A DNA stretch of 64,000 nt from Pseudonocardia sp. HH130629-09 (GCF_001294645.1 NZ_CP011868.1:4464001-4528000); one strand, 5' to 3'. Shown: positions 1 through 8,414, numbered from the stretch's first letter. The notes: generated from the letters alone by a model not told the origin. A program made the numbers and translations.

Positions 1-132
1 CAGCCCCGACGCCGACCGGACCCGGTCCATCCCAACGGCCCGGATGCCGTGCTCGTAGAACAGGAGCTCGGCCGCGTCCAGCAGACCGTCCCGGTCGAGA
101 CGGGCCTGTTCCTCGGAGACGGGCGCAGGCAC
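1..132 (-). CDS. TetR-family transcriptional regulator, N-terminal part only
   Basis: Only the first 44 codons lie in the window; the gene runs off the left edge. The visible residues form the first helices of a TetR DNA-binding domain, with LLDAAELLFYEHGIRAVGMD matching the family pattern for helices 1-2. I chose the GTG at 130-132 because AAGGAGG precedes it on the minus strand (around 139-145). It is divergent from the DUF1348 gene at 223, and two related palindromes lie between them, so it probably represses itself and that neighbour. The ligand is unknown. Confidence 0.8.
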   Translation of the reverse strand, partial: MPAPVSEEQARLDRDGLLDAAELLFYEHGIRAVGMDRVRSASGL

Positions 133-150
133 CGATGACCTCCTTGACAT

Positions 151-203
151 CGAGAACGATCGTTCCCTACCTTACCGGCACCGGTCGAGAACGCACGTTC
201 TCG
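151..203. promoter_or_regulatory. Two palindromic operators between tetR and the DUF1348 gene
   Basis: Positions 186-203 read CGAGAACG-CA-CGTTCTCG, a perfect palindrome with a 2-base centre. Positions 151-167 carry a near copy, CGAGAACG-AT-CGTTCCC. The two copies start 35 bp apart and fill the space between the divergent starts at 132 and 223. This is the usual arrangement for a TetR regulator controlling itself and its divergent neighbour. The assignment to this TetR is inferred from position. Confidence 0.7.
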
Positions 204-222
204 ATTCCCCGAGGAGGCAGCC

Positions 223-684
223 ATGACCGAGGGTCGTCCGCCGTACCCGCCGTTCACCCCGGAGACCGCACGGCAGAAGGTCCAGGCCGCCGAGGACGCC
301 TGGAACACCCGCGACCCGGAGCGCGTCGCGGGCGCCTACACACCGGACTCGGTGTGGCGCAACCGGGACACCTTCGCCACCGGCCGGGAGGAGATCGTCG
401 AGCTGCTGAGGGCGAAATGGGAGCGCGAGCAGGACTACGCGCTGCGCAAGAGCCTGTGGGCCTTCGACGACAACCGCATCGCCGTCCGGTTCCAGTACGA
501 GTCCCGCGACGCCGACGGTCAGTGGTGGCGCAGCTACGGCAACGAGCTGTGGGAGTTCGACGAGCAGGGGCTCATGCGGCGCCGCGAGGCCAGCATCAAC
601 GACGTCGCGATCACCGAGGAGGAGCGGCGGATCCACGGCCCGCGCCCCGAGTCCGAGCGGGGCGTCGACATCCCGCTGCGGTGA
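223..684 (+). CDS. DUF1348 / NTF2-like (SnoaL-fold) protein
   Basis: A 153-residue protein of the nuclear-transport-factor-2-like fold, DUF1348 branch. The N-terminal helix region ([20 protein letters not shown]), the [10 protein letters not shown] strand and the [20 protein letters not shown] segment are typical of that family. Members are small cone-shaped proteins of unknown or varied catalytic role, so the substrate cannot be named. The ATG at 223 follows GAGGAGG at 211-217. Its promoter region carries the two operator palindromes, so it is probably derepressed when the divergent TetR binds its ligand. Confidence 0.8.
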   Translation: MTEGRPPYPPFTPETARQKVQAAEDAWNTRDPERVAGAYTPDSVWRNRDTFATGREEIVELLRAKWEREQDYALRKSLWAFDDNRIAVRFQYESRDADGQWWRSYGNELWEFDEQGLMRRREASINDVAITEEERRIHGPRPESERGVDIPLR

Positions 685-690
685 GCCGGG

Positions 691-1128
691 TCAGACCGAG
701 TCCGCGCCGATCGTGTTCCGCATCCGGGTGAGGAGCTCCTGCTGCTCGCGGTCCGGCTGATCCGGCGCCGCGGGCCGGATGCGACCGTCGACGTCGTGCA
801 GCGGGATGTCCGACCGCCCGCTCGCCGAGATACGGGCCATCGACCAGCGGGAGAACACCCGGCCCGCCACCGGCGTCGACTCCACCACCGACACCTCGGT
901 GTGCCGGTCGTCCTCCCTGATCGTCTCGAACAGCCCGGTCACCACCGCCTCGTCGCCCTCCAGCGCCTGGACGAACCAGTGGTCGGAGATCAGCAGCGCC
1001 CCGGTGACACCGGCCTTCTTGTTCTTCGACCGGGCCACGTCGAAGATCTCGGCCAGGACCTCGTCGCGACGGTCACCGGGCACGGTGCTGTGGCTGCGGT
1101 AGATCAACCGGTGGACCTGCTCGGCCAT
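691..1128 (-). CDS. BLUF-domain blue-light sensor protein
   Basis: A 145-residue protein made almost entirely of a BLUF (FAD-binding blue-light sensing) domain. Expected flavin-pocket features are visible: Tyr in HRLIYRS near the N-terminus, Asn in RSKNKKAG, Gln in WFVQALEG, the DDRH motif, and RWSM in the last strand. No output domain is attached; about 45 residues follow, ending in a short helical tail, so it would signal through a partner or by oligomer change. I chose ATG 1128 because GGGGGAA lies just upstream on the minus strand; a longer GTG start at 1185 has no site. It converges on the DUF1348 gene with a gap of about 6 bp. Confidence 0.85.
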   Translation of the reverse strand: MAEQVHRLIYRSHSTVPGDRRDEVLAEIFDVARSKNKKAGVTGALLISDHWFVQALEGDEAVVTGLFETIREDDRHTEVSVVESTPVAGRVFSRWSMARISASGRSDIPLHDVDGRIRPAAPDQPDREQQELLTRMRNTIGADSV

Positions 1129-1284
1129 GTGCTTCCCCCGTGTCGGTCGGGCCGCGTCACCGGAGACGGGCGCGGAAACCGTCACGCCCCGGGGCCCGGG
1201 TGATCGTCACGGCCGATCCGACGGTAGTGGCGTGGGACACACTCCGGCGTCGCGATATGAGACAACCTGTCGGGAGACCGGCGG

Positions 1285-1617
1285 TCAGGGCCGGGCCGTG
1301 TCGAACCGGACGTCCACCCGGACCTGCCGCCCGTCCCGCACCGCCACCCCGTGCCCGGTCCGCTCCGCACCGTCCACCCGGACCCGCAGTGGCGCGCCCT
1401 CGCCGGTGAAGTTGCGCCACCAGTTCTTCCGGTCCGGCAGCTCGACCCGGATGACACCGCCGTCGCCCGCGGGCCGGAAGGCCACGGGGAGCCGGAACTC
1501 GGTGCCGGAGCGGCGTCCGCGGTAGCTGATCTCGGTCATCGGACCGAACCTGCCCGAGCGCGCGAGGGGCGTGACGACGGTGTTGACGGCCCGGGCCGCC
1601 TTCTGGAGGAGGTTCAC
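1285..1617 (-). CDS. DDN-like nitroreductase/quinone-reductase family protein
   Basis: A 110-residue protein with ARAVNTVVTPLARSGRFG, ISYRGRRSGTEFRLPVAF and KNWWRNFTGEGAPLRV, the pattern of small split-barrel proteins annotated as nitroreductase/quinone reductase (DDN-like, F420 fold). Family relatives are F420-dependent, but cofactor binding is not proven by this short sequence. The start is the GTG at 1615-1617, preceded by GGCGGAG. A much longer in-frame reading upstream is antisense composition and is not used. The gene is downstream of, and probably independent from, the lipoprotein gene at 1682-2146. Confidence 0.6.
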   Translation of the reverse strand: MNLLQKAARAVNTVVTPLARSGRFGPMTEISYRGRRSGTEFRLPVAFRPAGDGGVIRVELPDRKNWWRNFTGEGAPLRVRVDGAERTGHGVAVRDGRQVRVDVRFDTARP

Positions 1618-1681
1618 GCTCCGCCAGGGTAGCCGCGACCGGGTGGCGACGACGGCGCCCCGGGGCGGCCTGGGGACCCGG

Positions 1682-2146
1682 TCAGCAGTCGCCACGGGGA
1701 ACCAGTCCCCGCTCGCACAGGTACTGCATCTGCGTCTCACCGCTGGTGGGCGCACGGCCCGCGGACGTGCCCGGGTCCAGGTACCCCTGGTAGGCGGCGC
1801 ACGACGGGTCGAACCTGCCGGCCGCCATCGCCCGCCCGGCGCAGTCGTCGCCGTCGGCCGACGCCCGGCCCGTCCCGTCCGACGGTGTCCCGGCTGCCCG
1901 TGTGCCCGTCGCCCGTGACCCGGCCGCCCGGCGGGTCGCCGCGATCGCCCCGTCCACCGCCGCGCCCGCCGCGGCGGCACCGGCTCCGGCCCGGGGCAGT
2001 ACACCGGTGGCGGGTGCGGACCACGCCGACGGCGACACGGCCGCCGGCCCGGCGTCGGCCCGCTCGGCCCCGGACGCGGCGGCGCAGGCGCTGGTCACCG
2101 CGATCACGGCGACGACGACCACGACGGCGAAGCGGCTCCCGCCCAT
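1682..2146 (-). CDS. Putative lipoprotein, conserved actinobacterial type
   Basis: A 154-residue exported protein. It opens with a basic N-terminus, a Val-rich hydrophobic core (AVVVVVAVIAVTSAC) and a lipobox-like TSAC, so it is probably cleaved and lipidated at Cys21. A low-complexity Ala/Gly/Thr linker follows, then a C-terminal Cys-containing module (DDCAGRAM, PSCAAYQGYLDPG, QMQYLCERGLVPRGDC). The paired cysteines suggest disulphides outside the membrane. I do not recognise a function. Confidence 0.65.
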   Translation of the reverse strand: MGGSRFAVVVVVAVIAVTSACAAASGAERADAGPAAVSPSAWSAPATGVLPRAGAGAAAAGAAVDGAIAATRRAAGSRATGTRAAGTPSDGTGRASADGDDCAGRAMAAGRFDPSCAAYQGYLDPGTSAGRAPTSGETQMQYLCERGLVPRGDC

Positions 2147-2170
2147 CCCGACCCCCGGCCCGTCGCTCCC

Positions 2171-2192
2171 GCCGCGCGCACCTGCGCGCGGC
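2171..2192. other. Strong hairpin upstream of the lipoprotein gene
   Basis: Ten-base perfect arms (2171-2180 and 2183-2192) with a 2-base centre, all G/C/A. It lies 25 bp upstream of the lipoprotein start, in its leader or promoter. It could be a 5' UTR hairpin, or a terminator for the SRPBCC gene transcribed toward it from 2762. No T-tract is present. Confidence 0.35.
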
Positions 2193-2300
2193 CCACAGTG
2201 TCGCGGGTGTCGCGACGGCGGTCAGTGCGGGCGCCGGATCGTCACCCCTTCTGATGACCGCGCGGGCCCCGCCTCCCCCGCGGGGAGAGGACGGGCCGCG

Positions 2301-2762
2301 TCACGGTTCGAGGAGGGCGGCGAGGTTCACCAGGGACGAGGTGATCCCCTCCGCGTGGTCCCGGGCGCCGATCCCGGCCGGGACGTCCCGGGCCACGACC
2401 TCGACCTCGGTCCCCTCCTCGACGGCGCGCAGGTTCCACTCCATCCGCATGGTCCCGTGGAAGGCGGGGTCGTCGGACTCGAAGTCGACCTCCTGCACGA
2501 TCCGTTCGCCGTCCACGATCCGGGCGATCCGCACGTCGGAGGTGTCCGAATCGGCGGAGGACTTCCCGGGCGAGCCGGAGGAGTCGTCGTAGGTCAGGAC
2601 GAGCCGGTACGAGCCTCCCTCGCGCATGTCGAACCGCTCGAACCGGCTCCGCATCCCCGCCGGCGCCAACCAGCGGAGCAGGGCCTCCTCGGTGGTCAGA
2701 GCCGCGAAGACGGTCGGCGGGTCGACGTGGATGAGGAGACTGGCGCGATCCGTTCTGCCCAC
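2301..2762 (-). CDS. SRPBCC / AHSA1-family protein
   Basis: A 153-residue START-like (SRPBCC, Hsp90-activator AHSA1 branch) protein. It has the usual opening strand and helix (LLIHVDPPTVFAALTTEEALLRWLAP), the DMREGGSYRLVLTYD strand, HGTMRMEWNLRAVEEGTEVEV and a closing helix ending SSLVNLAALLEP. These proteins bind hydrophobic ligands in a helix-grip cavity; the ligand is not predictable. The first Met is used because the fold begins within ten residues of it. It is encoded next to ychF on the same strand, separated by about 80 bp. Confidence 0.75.
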   Translation of the reverse strand: MGRTDRASLLIHVDPPTVFAALTTEEALLRWLAPAGMRSRFERFDMREGGSYRLVLTYDDSSGSPGKSSADSDTSDVRIARIVDGERIVQEVDFESDDPAFHGTMRMEWNLRAVEEGTEVEVVARDVPAGIGARDHAEGITSSLVNLAALLEP

Positions 2763-2845
2763 GCCGCGAACCTACCCGCGGCCCGGTCGTCCGGCTCCGT
2801 CGTGCCGTCCGGCGGCCCAGCGGACCCGCGCCGGAGCGGACCGAC

Positions 2846-3919
2846 TCAGACGTTGAAACGGAACTCGACCACGTCGCCGTCGTGCATGACGTAGTCCTTC
2901 CCCTCCATCCGCACCTTCCCCGCGGCCTTCGCGGCGTTCATCGACCCCGCGGCGACCAGGTCGTCGAAGGAGACGATCTCGGCCTTGATGAAGCCCCGCT
3001 CGAAGTCGGTGTGGATCACCCCGGCCGCCTGCGGCGCGGTAGCGCCCTGCGGGATCGTCCAGGCGCGCGACTCCTTGGGCCCGGCGGTGAGGTAGGTCTG
3101 CAGCCCGAGGGTGGCGAACCCGGCGCGGGCCAGCTGGGCCAGGCCCGGCTCGTCCTGCCCGATCGACTCCAGCAGCTCGGCCGCCGACTCGTCGTCGAGC
3201 TCCAGCAGCTCGGCCTCGACCTTGGCGTCGAGGAACACGGCCCGGGCCGGAGCGACGAGCTCGGTGAGCTCCTTGCGGCGCGCGTCGTCGGTGAGGACGG
3301 CCTCGTCGGCGTTGAAGACGTAGAGGAACGGCTTCGTGGTGAGCAGGGTCAGCTCGCGCAGCAGCTCGGTGTCGGCCTTCGCCTGGAACAGGGTCCGGCC
3401 CTCGTCGAGGATCGCGGCGGCTGCGTGCGCGGCGTCGAGGACCGGGCGGCGGTCCTTCTGCGTGCGGGCCTCCTTCTCCAGCCGCGGGACCGCCTTCTCC
3501 AGGGTCTGCAGATCGGCCAGGACCAGCTCGGTCGCGATCGTCTCGATGTCGCTCGCGGCGTCGATGCGGCCGTCGACGTGCACCACGTCCGGGTCGTCGA
3601 AGACGCGCACGACCTGGCAGATCGCGTCGGACTCGCGGATGTTCGCGAGGAACTTGTTGCCCAGGCCCGCGCCCTCGGACGCGCCCTTGACGATGCCGGC
3701 GATGTCGACGAACGACACCGTCGCCGGGACGATCTTGTCCGACGCGAAGATCTCCGACAGCTTACCCAGGCGCGCGTCGGGCAGCGGGACCACGCCGACG
3801 TTGGGCTCGATCGTCGCGAACGGGTAGTTCGCGGCGAGCACGTCGTTCCGGGTCAACGCGTTGAACAGGGTCGACTTGCCGACGTTGGGCAGACCGACGA
3901 TGCCGAGGGTGAGGGACAC
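2846..3919 (-). CDS. ychF: Redox-regulated ATPase YchF (OLA1/Obg family)
   Basis: A 357-residue, full-length YchF. The G1 motif GLPNVGKST is at the N-terminus, followed by NYPFATIEPNVGVVPLPD, the G3-like SFVDIAGIVKGASEGAGLGN, and a C-terminal TGS domain with TIPQGATAPQAAGVIHTDFERGFIKAEIV and DYVMHDGDVVEFRFNV. YchF proteins prefer ATP to GTP, bind ribosomes, and modulate translation and oxidative-stress responses. The start places the P-loop at residues 9-17, as in the family. It is the first gene of the block that follows Mycobacterium gene order. Confidence 0.97.
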   Translation of the reverse strand: MSLTLGIVGLPNVGKSTLFNALTRNDVLAANYPFATIEPNVGVVPLPDARLGKLSEIFASDKIVPATVSFVDIAGIVKGASEGAGLGNKFLANIRESDAICQVVRVFDDPDVVHVDGRIDAASDIETIATELVLADLQTLEKAVPRLEKEARTQKDRRPVLDAAHAAAAILDEGRTLFQAKADTELLRELTLLTTKPFLYVFNADEAVLTDDARRKELTELVAPARAVFLDAKVEAELLELDDESAAELLESIGQDEPGLAQLARAGFATLGLQTYLTAGPKESRAWTIPQGATAPQAAGVIHTDFERGFIKAEIVSFDDLVAAGSMNAAKAAGKVRMEGKDYVMHDGDVVEFRFNV

Positions 3920-3944
3920 GGACGACCAGCGTAGTCGCCGGTCC

Positions 3945-4616
3945 TCAGCCCGGTTCGAGCCGGTAGCCCGCGCCGCGCACGGTCGCGATCCACCCGGCGC
4001 CGAGCTTGCGGCGCAGGTAGCGCACGTAGACGTCGACGACGTTCGACGACGCCCCCGACTCGGCGGGTCCCCACACCAGCCGCAGCAGCTGGTCGCGCGA
4101 CAGGACCTGCCCCGGGTGACGCAGGAACGTCTCGGCGAGCTCGCACTCGCGCACCGACAGCTCGACGGTCCGGCCGTGCACCGTCACGTACCGGGTGCGG
4201 GGGTCGAGCTCGAGGCCGTGGAAGGTCAGCACGTCCCGGTCCGGGGCCGCACGGGCGCGATCCAGCCGCAGCCGGATCCGGGCCACCAGCTCCTCGAACC
4301 GGAACGGCTTGGCCATGTAGTCGTCGGCGCCGCCGGTCAGCCCGGCGACGGTGTCGTGGACGCTGTCGCGCGCCGTCAGGATGATCACCGGGACGGCGCT
4401 GCCGGCGGCCCGCAGCCTGCGCAGGACCTCGAACCCGTCCATCCCGGGCAGCCCGATGTCGAGCACGAGCAGGTCGAACTCCCCGGTGACGGCGTGGTCG
4501 TGCACCCCGGGGCCGTCGGCGACGACCGTGACCTCGAACCCGGCCCCGACCAGTCCCTTCTTCACGAACGACGCGATGCGCGGCTCGTCCTCGGCCACCA
4601 GGATCCGGCTGCTCAC
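3945..4616 (-). CDS. OmpR/PhoB-family response regulator
   Basis: A 223-residue two-domain response regulator. The receiver domain shows AEDEPRI near the N-terminus, the phosphoacceptor Asp at about residue 53 (LLVLDIGLPGMDG), Thr in ILTARD and Lys in MAKPFRF. The winged-helix output domain shows VELSVRECELAETFLRHPGQVLSRDQLL and VVDVYVRYLRRKLG with GAGYRLEPG at the end. Its GTG start (4614-4616) overlaps the TGA of the kinase gene (4613-4615), so the pair is translationally coupled. Targets are unknown. Confidence 0.95.
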   Translation of the reverse strand: MSSRILVAEDEPRIASFVKKGLVGAGFEVTVVADGPGVHDHAVTGEFDLLVLDIGLPGMDGFEVLRRLRAAGSAVPVIILTARDSVHDTVAGLTGGADDYMAKPFRFEELVARIRLRLDRARAAPDRDVLTFHGLELDPRTRYVTVHGRTVELSVRECELAETFLRHPGQVLSRDQLLRLVWGPAESGASSNVVDVYVRYLRRKLGAGWIATVRGAGYRLEPG

Positions 4617-6097
4617 GTCTCGCTCCTCGGGAGGTCCAGCGTGAAGGTCGCCCCGTGGCCCGGCGTGCTCTCGAGCAGGACACGGCCACCGTGCGTCGTC
4701 GCGATGGCCTCGACGATGGACAGCCCGAGGCCGGCGCCGTCGGAGCGGGGGGCGCCGTCGCCGCGCGCGAAGCGCCGGAACACCCGGTGCCGGTCGTCCG
4801 CCGCGACACCCGGGCCGCTGTCGGCCACCCAGATCCGCAGCCGGTCGTCGACGGCCTCGGAGCCGAGCGCGATCCGGCCGCCGACGCCGGTGAACCGGGT
4901 CGCGTTGTCGGCCAGCGCGACGACGGCCTGGGTGATCCGCTGCGGGTCCATCCGGCACCGCACCGCGGCGACGGCCTCCAGCCGCCAGTCCCGGTCGGCG
5001 AGACCGGTCAGCTTCTCGAACAGCTCCCGGGTCAGCGTCGCCACGTCGACGGTCTCGGTCCGCAGCAGCGACGGCTGCTCGGCCCGGGTCAGCGAGAGCA
5101 TCTCCGAGACCAGCCGGTTCATGCGCTCCAGCTCGTCGTCGACCAGGGCGACGGTCTCGGCGACGTCGTCGGGGTCGTGCGGGTCGAGCACCCCGAGATG
5201 CCCGCGGACGATCGTGATCGGGGTGCGCAGCTCGTGCCCGGCATCGTCGACGAAGCGCCGCTGGGACACCATCCCGCTCTGCACCCGGTCGAGCATGGCG
5301 TTCAGCGTGGTGGCGAGCTCGGCGATCTCGTCGCGGGCCCGCGCGCGCTGCGGCACCCGGCGCGACAGGTCCCGGCCGGTGATCGTGCGGGCGGTCGCGG
5401 CGACGTCGCGCAGCGGCCGCAGGATCCGCCCGGCCACCAGCCACGCCCCGACCGCGGACAGCAGCGCCGTCCCGAACCCGACCAGCCCCATGAGCCGCGC
5501 CGCCTGGTGGGCGACCTCGTGCTCCCGCTCGGTGAAGTAGCCGATCACGATGACGCCGCGCTGCGGGTCGCCGACGAGCCCGACCGGCAGCGCCGACCAC
5601 CGCACCTCGCCGGCCGTGCTGGGGTACGAGCCGCGGGTGGGCCGGCGGACGTCGGCGACCAGCGCGGCGAACCCCGGGTCCTCGCGCAGCAGCACACGCG
5701 GGCTGGTTCTGCGGGACTCCCAGCGGAACCGGCCGTCGAGGTAGCCGAGGAACTTCTCGTTGGGCCGCGCGACGTTGGCGGCGATCACCGACCGCAGGAT
5801 CTCGTCGACCGACCCGTAGGGCTCGCCGGTCGTCGGGTTGACCCCGGTCTTGGTGACGCGCGCGAACTCGGCGATCTCGGAGTTCAGCGCCCCGTCGATC
5901 CGGCGGTCCGCCTGCTCGATCAGCAGCAGCCAGGTCACCAGGGTGACGACGCCGAGCGAGGCCAGCACGAGCAGCAGGACCCACCCGACGATGCGGGTGC
6001 GGGCCGCGGTCGCCCGTCCTGCGCGGCGGGTGTCGGGGCCGGGCCCGACGGCCTCGGTCGCGATGATCGCCTCCAGTTCGTCCGTGCCGGTGACCAT
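4613..6097 (-). CDS. Sensor histidine kinase of the adjacent response regulator
   Basis: A 494-residue membrane kinase. One transmembrane helix lies at about residues 35-60 and a second at about 201-225; an extracellular sensor of about 140 residues lies between them. A HAMP domain follows (ILRPLRDVAATARTITGRDL). The phosphoacceptor His is at about 288 in AGHELRTP, the N box has DNAT at about 397-400, and G boxes DSGPG and GAGLGLSIV are present. I start at ATG 6097 because the 87 codons upstream have no membrane-protein character and no ribosome site. It is upstream of and overlaps its regulator. The signal is unknown. Confidence 0.93.
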   Translation of the reverse strand: MVTGTDELEAIIATEAVGPGPDTRRAGRATAARTRIVGWVLLLVLASLGVVTLVTWLLLIEQADRRIDGALNSEIAEFARVTKTGVNPTTGEPYGSVDEILRSVIAANVARPNEKFLGYLDGRFRWESRRTSPRVLLREDPGFAALVADVRRPTRGSYPSTAGEVRWSALPVGLVGDPQRGVIVIGYFTEREHEVAHQAARLMGLVGFGTALLSAVGAWLVAGRILRPLRDVAATARTITGRDLSRRVPQRARARDEIAELATTLNAMLDRVQSGMVSQRRFVDDAGHELRTPITIVRGHLGVLDPHDPDDVAETVALVDDELERMNRLVSEMLSLTRAEQPSLLRTETVDVATLTRELFEKLTGLADRDWRLEAVAAVRCRMDPQRITQAVVALADNATRFTGVGGRIALGSEAVDDRLRIWVADSGPGVAADDRHRVFRRFARGDGAPRSDGAGLGLSIVEAIATTHGGRVLLESTPGHGATFTLDLPRSET

Positions 6098-6411
6098 GAT
6101 CCCGTACCCGCTGCGGGACGGGCGCACCGTGGGCAGCGCTCTCGTGCCGACACCCGCACGGATGAACACCGTCGGTCGTCGATGTAGCTCCGTTGGGAGT
6201 AAGGCATGCTCCGTCGCACAGCGCACAGGTGACACACAGACATCGTCGAAACGGCTCCCACAACCCGGACGGCCGAGCGCCACACCCGTCCGGGCCGAGC
6301 TTCGACGACCGGGACCGAGAGGACGTCGTGCGCCTGCCCTGGACCGGCCCCCGGACACCGGTGACCGATTCCCGCCAGTGACGACGGCCGCCCAGTGGCA
6401 TCGTCGGTGCC
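6098..6411. other. Divergent intergenic region, histidine kinase / Ada-AlkA
   Basis: About 314 bp between two divergent starts. It must hold promoters for the two-component operon and the alkylation-repair operon. I could not pick convincing -10/-35 pairs, palindromes or an RNA gene in it. Confidence 0.4.
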
Positions 6412-7920
6412 GTGCTGCTCGACCACGACTCCTGCTACCGCGCCGTCGCCGCCAGGGACGCGCGGTTCGACGGCCAGTTCGTCACGGCCGTGCGCACCAC
6501 CGGCATCTACTGCCGTCCGTCCTGCCCGGTACCGCCCCCGCGCTCGCGCAACGTCGAGTTCCTGCGGACCGCGGCCGCCGCGCAGACCGCGGGCTACCGG
6601 GCCTGCCGGCGGTGCCTGCCCGACGCCGTCCCCGGCTCGCCGGAGTGGAACCTGCGTGCCGACGCCGCGGGGCGGGCCATGCGCCTGATCGCCGACGGCG
6701 TCGTCGAGCGCGACGGGGTCCCCGGGCTCGCGTCGCGGCTGGGCTACTCGCCCCGCCAGCTCGGCCGGATCCTCACCTCCGAGGTGGGTGCCGGGCCGCT
6801 GGCCCTGGCCCGCGCGCAGCGCGCGCACACCGCCCGCATCCTGGTCGAGACCACCCCGCTCGGGCTGGCCGACGTCGCGTTCGCCGCCGGGTTCGGCAGC
6901 GTCCGGCAGTTCAACGACACCGTCCGCGCCGTCTACGGCGTCCCGCCGTCCCAGCTGCGCGCCGAGGCCGCACGCCGCACGCGCAACCGCGAGCCCGGCC
7001 CGCCCGGGGCACTCGTGCTGCGGCTGCCCTACCGGTCCCCGTTCGACCCGCACGGTCTGCTCGACCACCTCGCGGCCCGCGCGGTCGACGGTGTCGAGAC
7101 AGTCGGCGGCGGCACCTACCGCCGCACGCTGCGGCTGCCGCACGGACCGGCCGCCGTCGCGCTGGACCTGACCGCGCGGCCCGGGGCCGTGGTGGCGACG
7201 CTGCGGGCGTCCGACCCGCGGGACGTCGGGCCCGCAGTGTCCCGGCTGCGCCGGCTGCTCGACCTCGACGCCGACCCGCTCGCCGTCGACGCCGTGCTGG
7301 GTGCCGACGACGCACTCGCCCCCCTGGTCGCCGCGACGCCCGGGATCCGGCTGGCGGGCACCGTCGACCCCGCCGAGACGGCGGTCCGCACGGTGCTGGG
7401 CCAGCAGGTGTCGGTCGCCGCCGCCCGCACCGCCGCGGCCCGGCTCGCGGCCACGCACGGGACGCCGCTGCCCGCGGAGCTGTGCGACGACGACGGGCCG
7501 CACCTGCTGTTCCCCGCGCCGGGGGCCCTCGTCGACGCCGACCTCGCGGGCCCGGCCCGACGGGCGTCGTCGCTGCGCGGGCTGTGTGCCGCGCTCGCCG
7601 ACGGCACGCTCGCCCTCGACCCCGGGCGCGACCCGGACGACCTGCGCGCCGAGCTGTGCGCGCTGCCCGGGATCGGCCCCTGGAGCGCCGGCTACCTGGC
7701 CATGCGTGTCCTGGGCGACCCCGACGAGCTGCTCGCCTCCGACCTCGCGGTGCGCCGCGGCGCCGAGGCGCTCGGACTGCCCGGCGACGGGGCCGCGCTC
7801 ACCGCGCGCGCCCGCGCCTGGGCCCCCTGGCGGTCCTACGCCGCCACCCATCTCTGGCGGGCCGCGACGTCCACCACCACCACCACCACCACCACCACCA
7901 CCGCTCGGAGGAGCGCATGA
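6412..7920 (+). CDS. Ada-type regulator fused to AlkA-type 3-methyladenine DNA glycosylase
   Basis: A 502-residue fusion. Residues 1-80 are the Ada metal-binding domain with the zinc cysteines (IYCRPSC at 34 and 38; ACRRC at 65 and 68), which accepts methyl groups from phosphotriesters. Residues 85-190 are an AraC-type helix-turn-helix. From about residue 200 an AlkA-type glycosylase follows, with the HhH motif LPGIGPWSAGYLAMR and the catalytic Asp in ASDLAVRRG. It should sense alkylation damage, activate the operon and excise alkylated bases. The start is a GTG with a poor ribosome site. The C-terminus ends in ten Thr from a CCA repeat, and its TGA overlaps the ATG of ogt. Confidence 0.93.
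   Translation: MLLDHDSCYRAVAARDARFDGQFVTAVRTTGIYCRPSCPVPPPRSRNVEFLRTAAAAQTAGYRACRRCLPDAVPGSPEWNLRADAAGRAMRLIADGVVERDGVPGLASRLGYSPRQLGRILTSEVGAGPLALARAQRAHTARILVETTPLGLADVAFAAGFGSVRQFNDTVRAVYGVPPSQLRAEAARRTRNREPGPPGALVLRLPYRSPFDPHGLLDHLAARAVDGVETVGGGTYRRTLRLPHGPAAVALDLTARPGAVVATLRASDPRDVGPAVSRLRRLLDLDADPLAVDAVLGADDALAPLVAATPGIRLAGTVDPAETAVRTVLGQQVSVAAARTAAARLAATHGTPLPAELCDDDGPHLLFPAPGALVDADLAGPARRASSLRGLCAALADGTLALDPGRDPDDLRAELCALPGIGPWSAGYLAMRVLGDPDELLASDLAVRRGAEALGLPGDGAALTARARAWAPWRSYAATHLWRAATSTTTTTTTTTTARRSA
7871..7902 (+). repeat. (CCA)10 trinucleotide repeat in the 3' end of the Ada-AlkA gene
   Basis: Ten uninterrupted CCA units plus CC. In the gene frame they encode a Thr tail just before the stop. 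In the frame that continues into ogt they would encode ten His. Slippage by whole units changes only tail length, so this is a length-variable site. Confidence 0.9.
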
Positions 7921-8414
7921 GCACAGCAACGTGGTCCACACGGGACACCCCGGCCGGGCCGTTCACCGCGGTCGTCGACGACGACGGCCACGTCCTCGCC
8001 TCCGGCTGGACCGCCTCGGTCGACGAGCTACTCGCCCTGGTGCACCGCTCGCTGGCCCCGGCGACCGTGGTCGAGGGCGACCTCGGCGCGGTCGGCGAGG
8101 CGGTCGACCGTTACCACGACGGCGAGCTGTCGGCGATCGACGACGTGCCCGTCCGCCAGCGGTCCGGCCCCTACCGGGAGCTGGCGTGGGACGTGCTGCG
8201 GACCGTGCCCGCGGGGGCGCCGGTCACCTACACCGGCTACGCCGAGAAGACCGGCCGCCCCGCGGCGGTGCGTGCCGCGGCCGGCGCCTGCGCGTCCAAC
8301 GCGGCGGCGCTGTTCGTCCCGTGCCACCGGGTGCTGCGCAGCGACGGGACCCTGGGCGGGTTCCGCTACGGCCTGGCCGTGAAGCGGTGGCTGCTGGAGC
8401 ACGAGGCGGTATGA
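7917..8414 (+). CDS. ogt: Methylated-DNA--protein-cysteine methyltransferase
   Basis: A 165-residue O6-alkylguanine-DNA alkyltransferase that transfers the alkyl group from O6-methylguanine to its own cysteine. The active-site motif PCHRV is present (FVPCHRVLRSDGTLGGFRYGL), preceded by the winged-helix segment VPAGAPVTYTGYAEKTGRPAAVRAAAGACASN. The ATG (7917-7919) overlaps the stop of the Ada-AlkA fusion, with GGAGGAG at 7907-7913 as ribosome site. The two genes form a coupled alkylation-repair operon. Confidence 0.96.
   Translation: MSTATWSTRDTPAGPFTAVVDDDGHVLASGWTASVDELLALVHRSLAPATVVEGDLGAVGEAVDRYHDGELSAIDDVPVRQRSGPYRELAWDVLRTVPAGAPVTYTGYAEKTGRPAAVRAAAGACASNAAALFVPCHRVLRSDGTLGGFRYGLAVKRWLLEHEAV

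Noticed and set aside
3940..3965. GGTTCGAGCC, like a tRNA T-loop
   Set aside because: It encodes the C-terminus of the response regulator and no acceptor or anticodon arms surround it.
6193..6381. 62-codon open frame between the histidine kinase and Ada-AlkA genes
   Set aside because: No ribosome site, no domain, and composition of intergenic type.
7840..7920. His10 stretch in frame with ogt
   Set aside because: It lies before the ogt ATG and inside the real Ada-AlkA frame, where it reads as Thr; not a natural His tag of Ogt.
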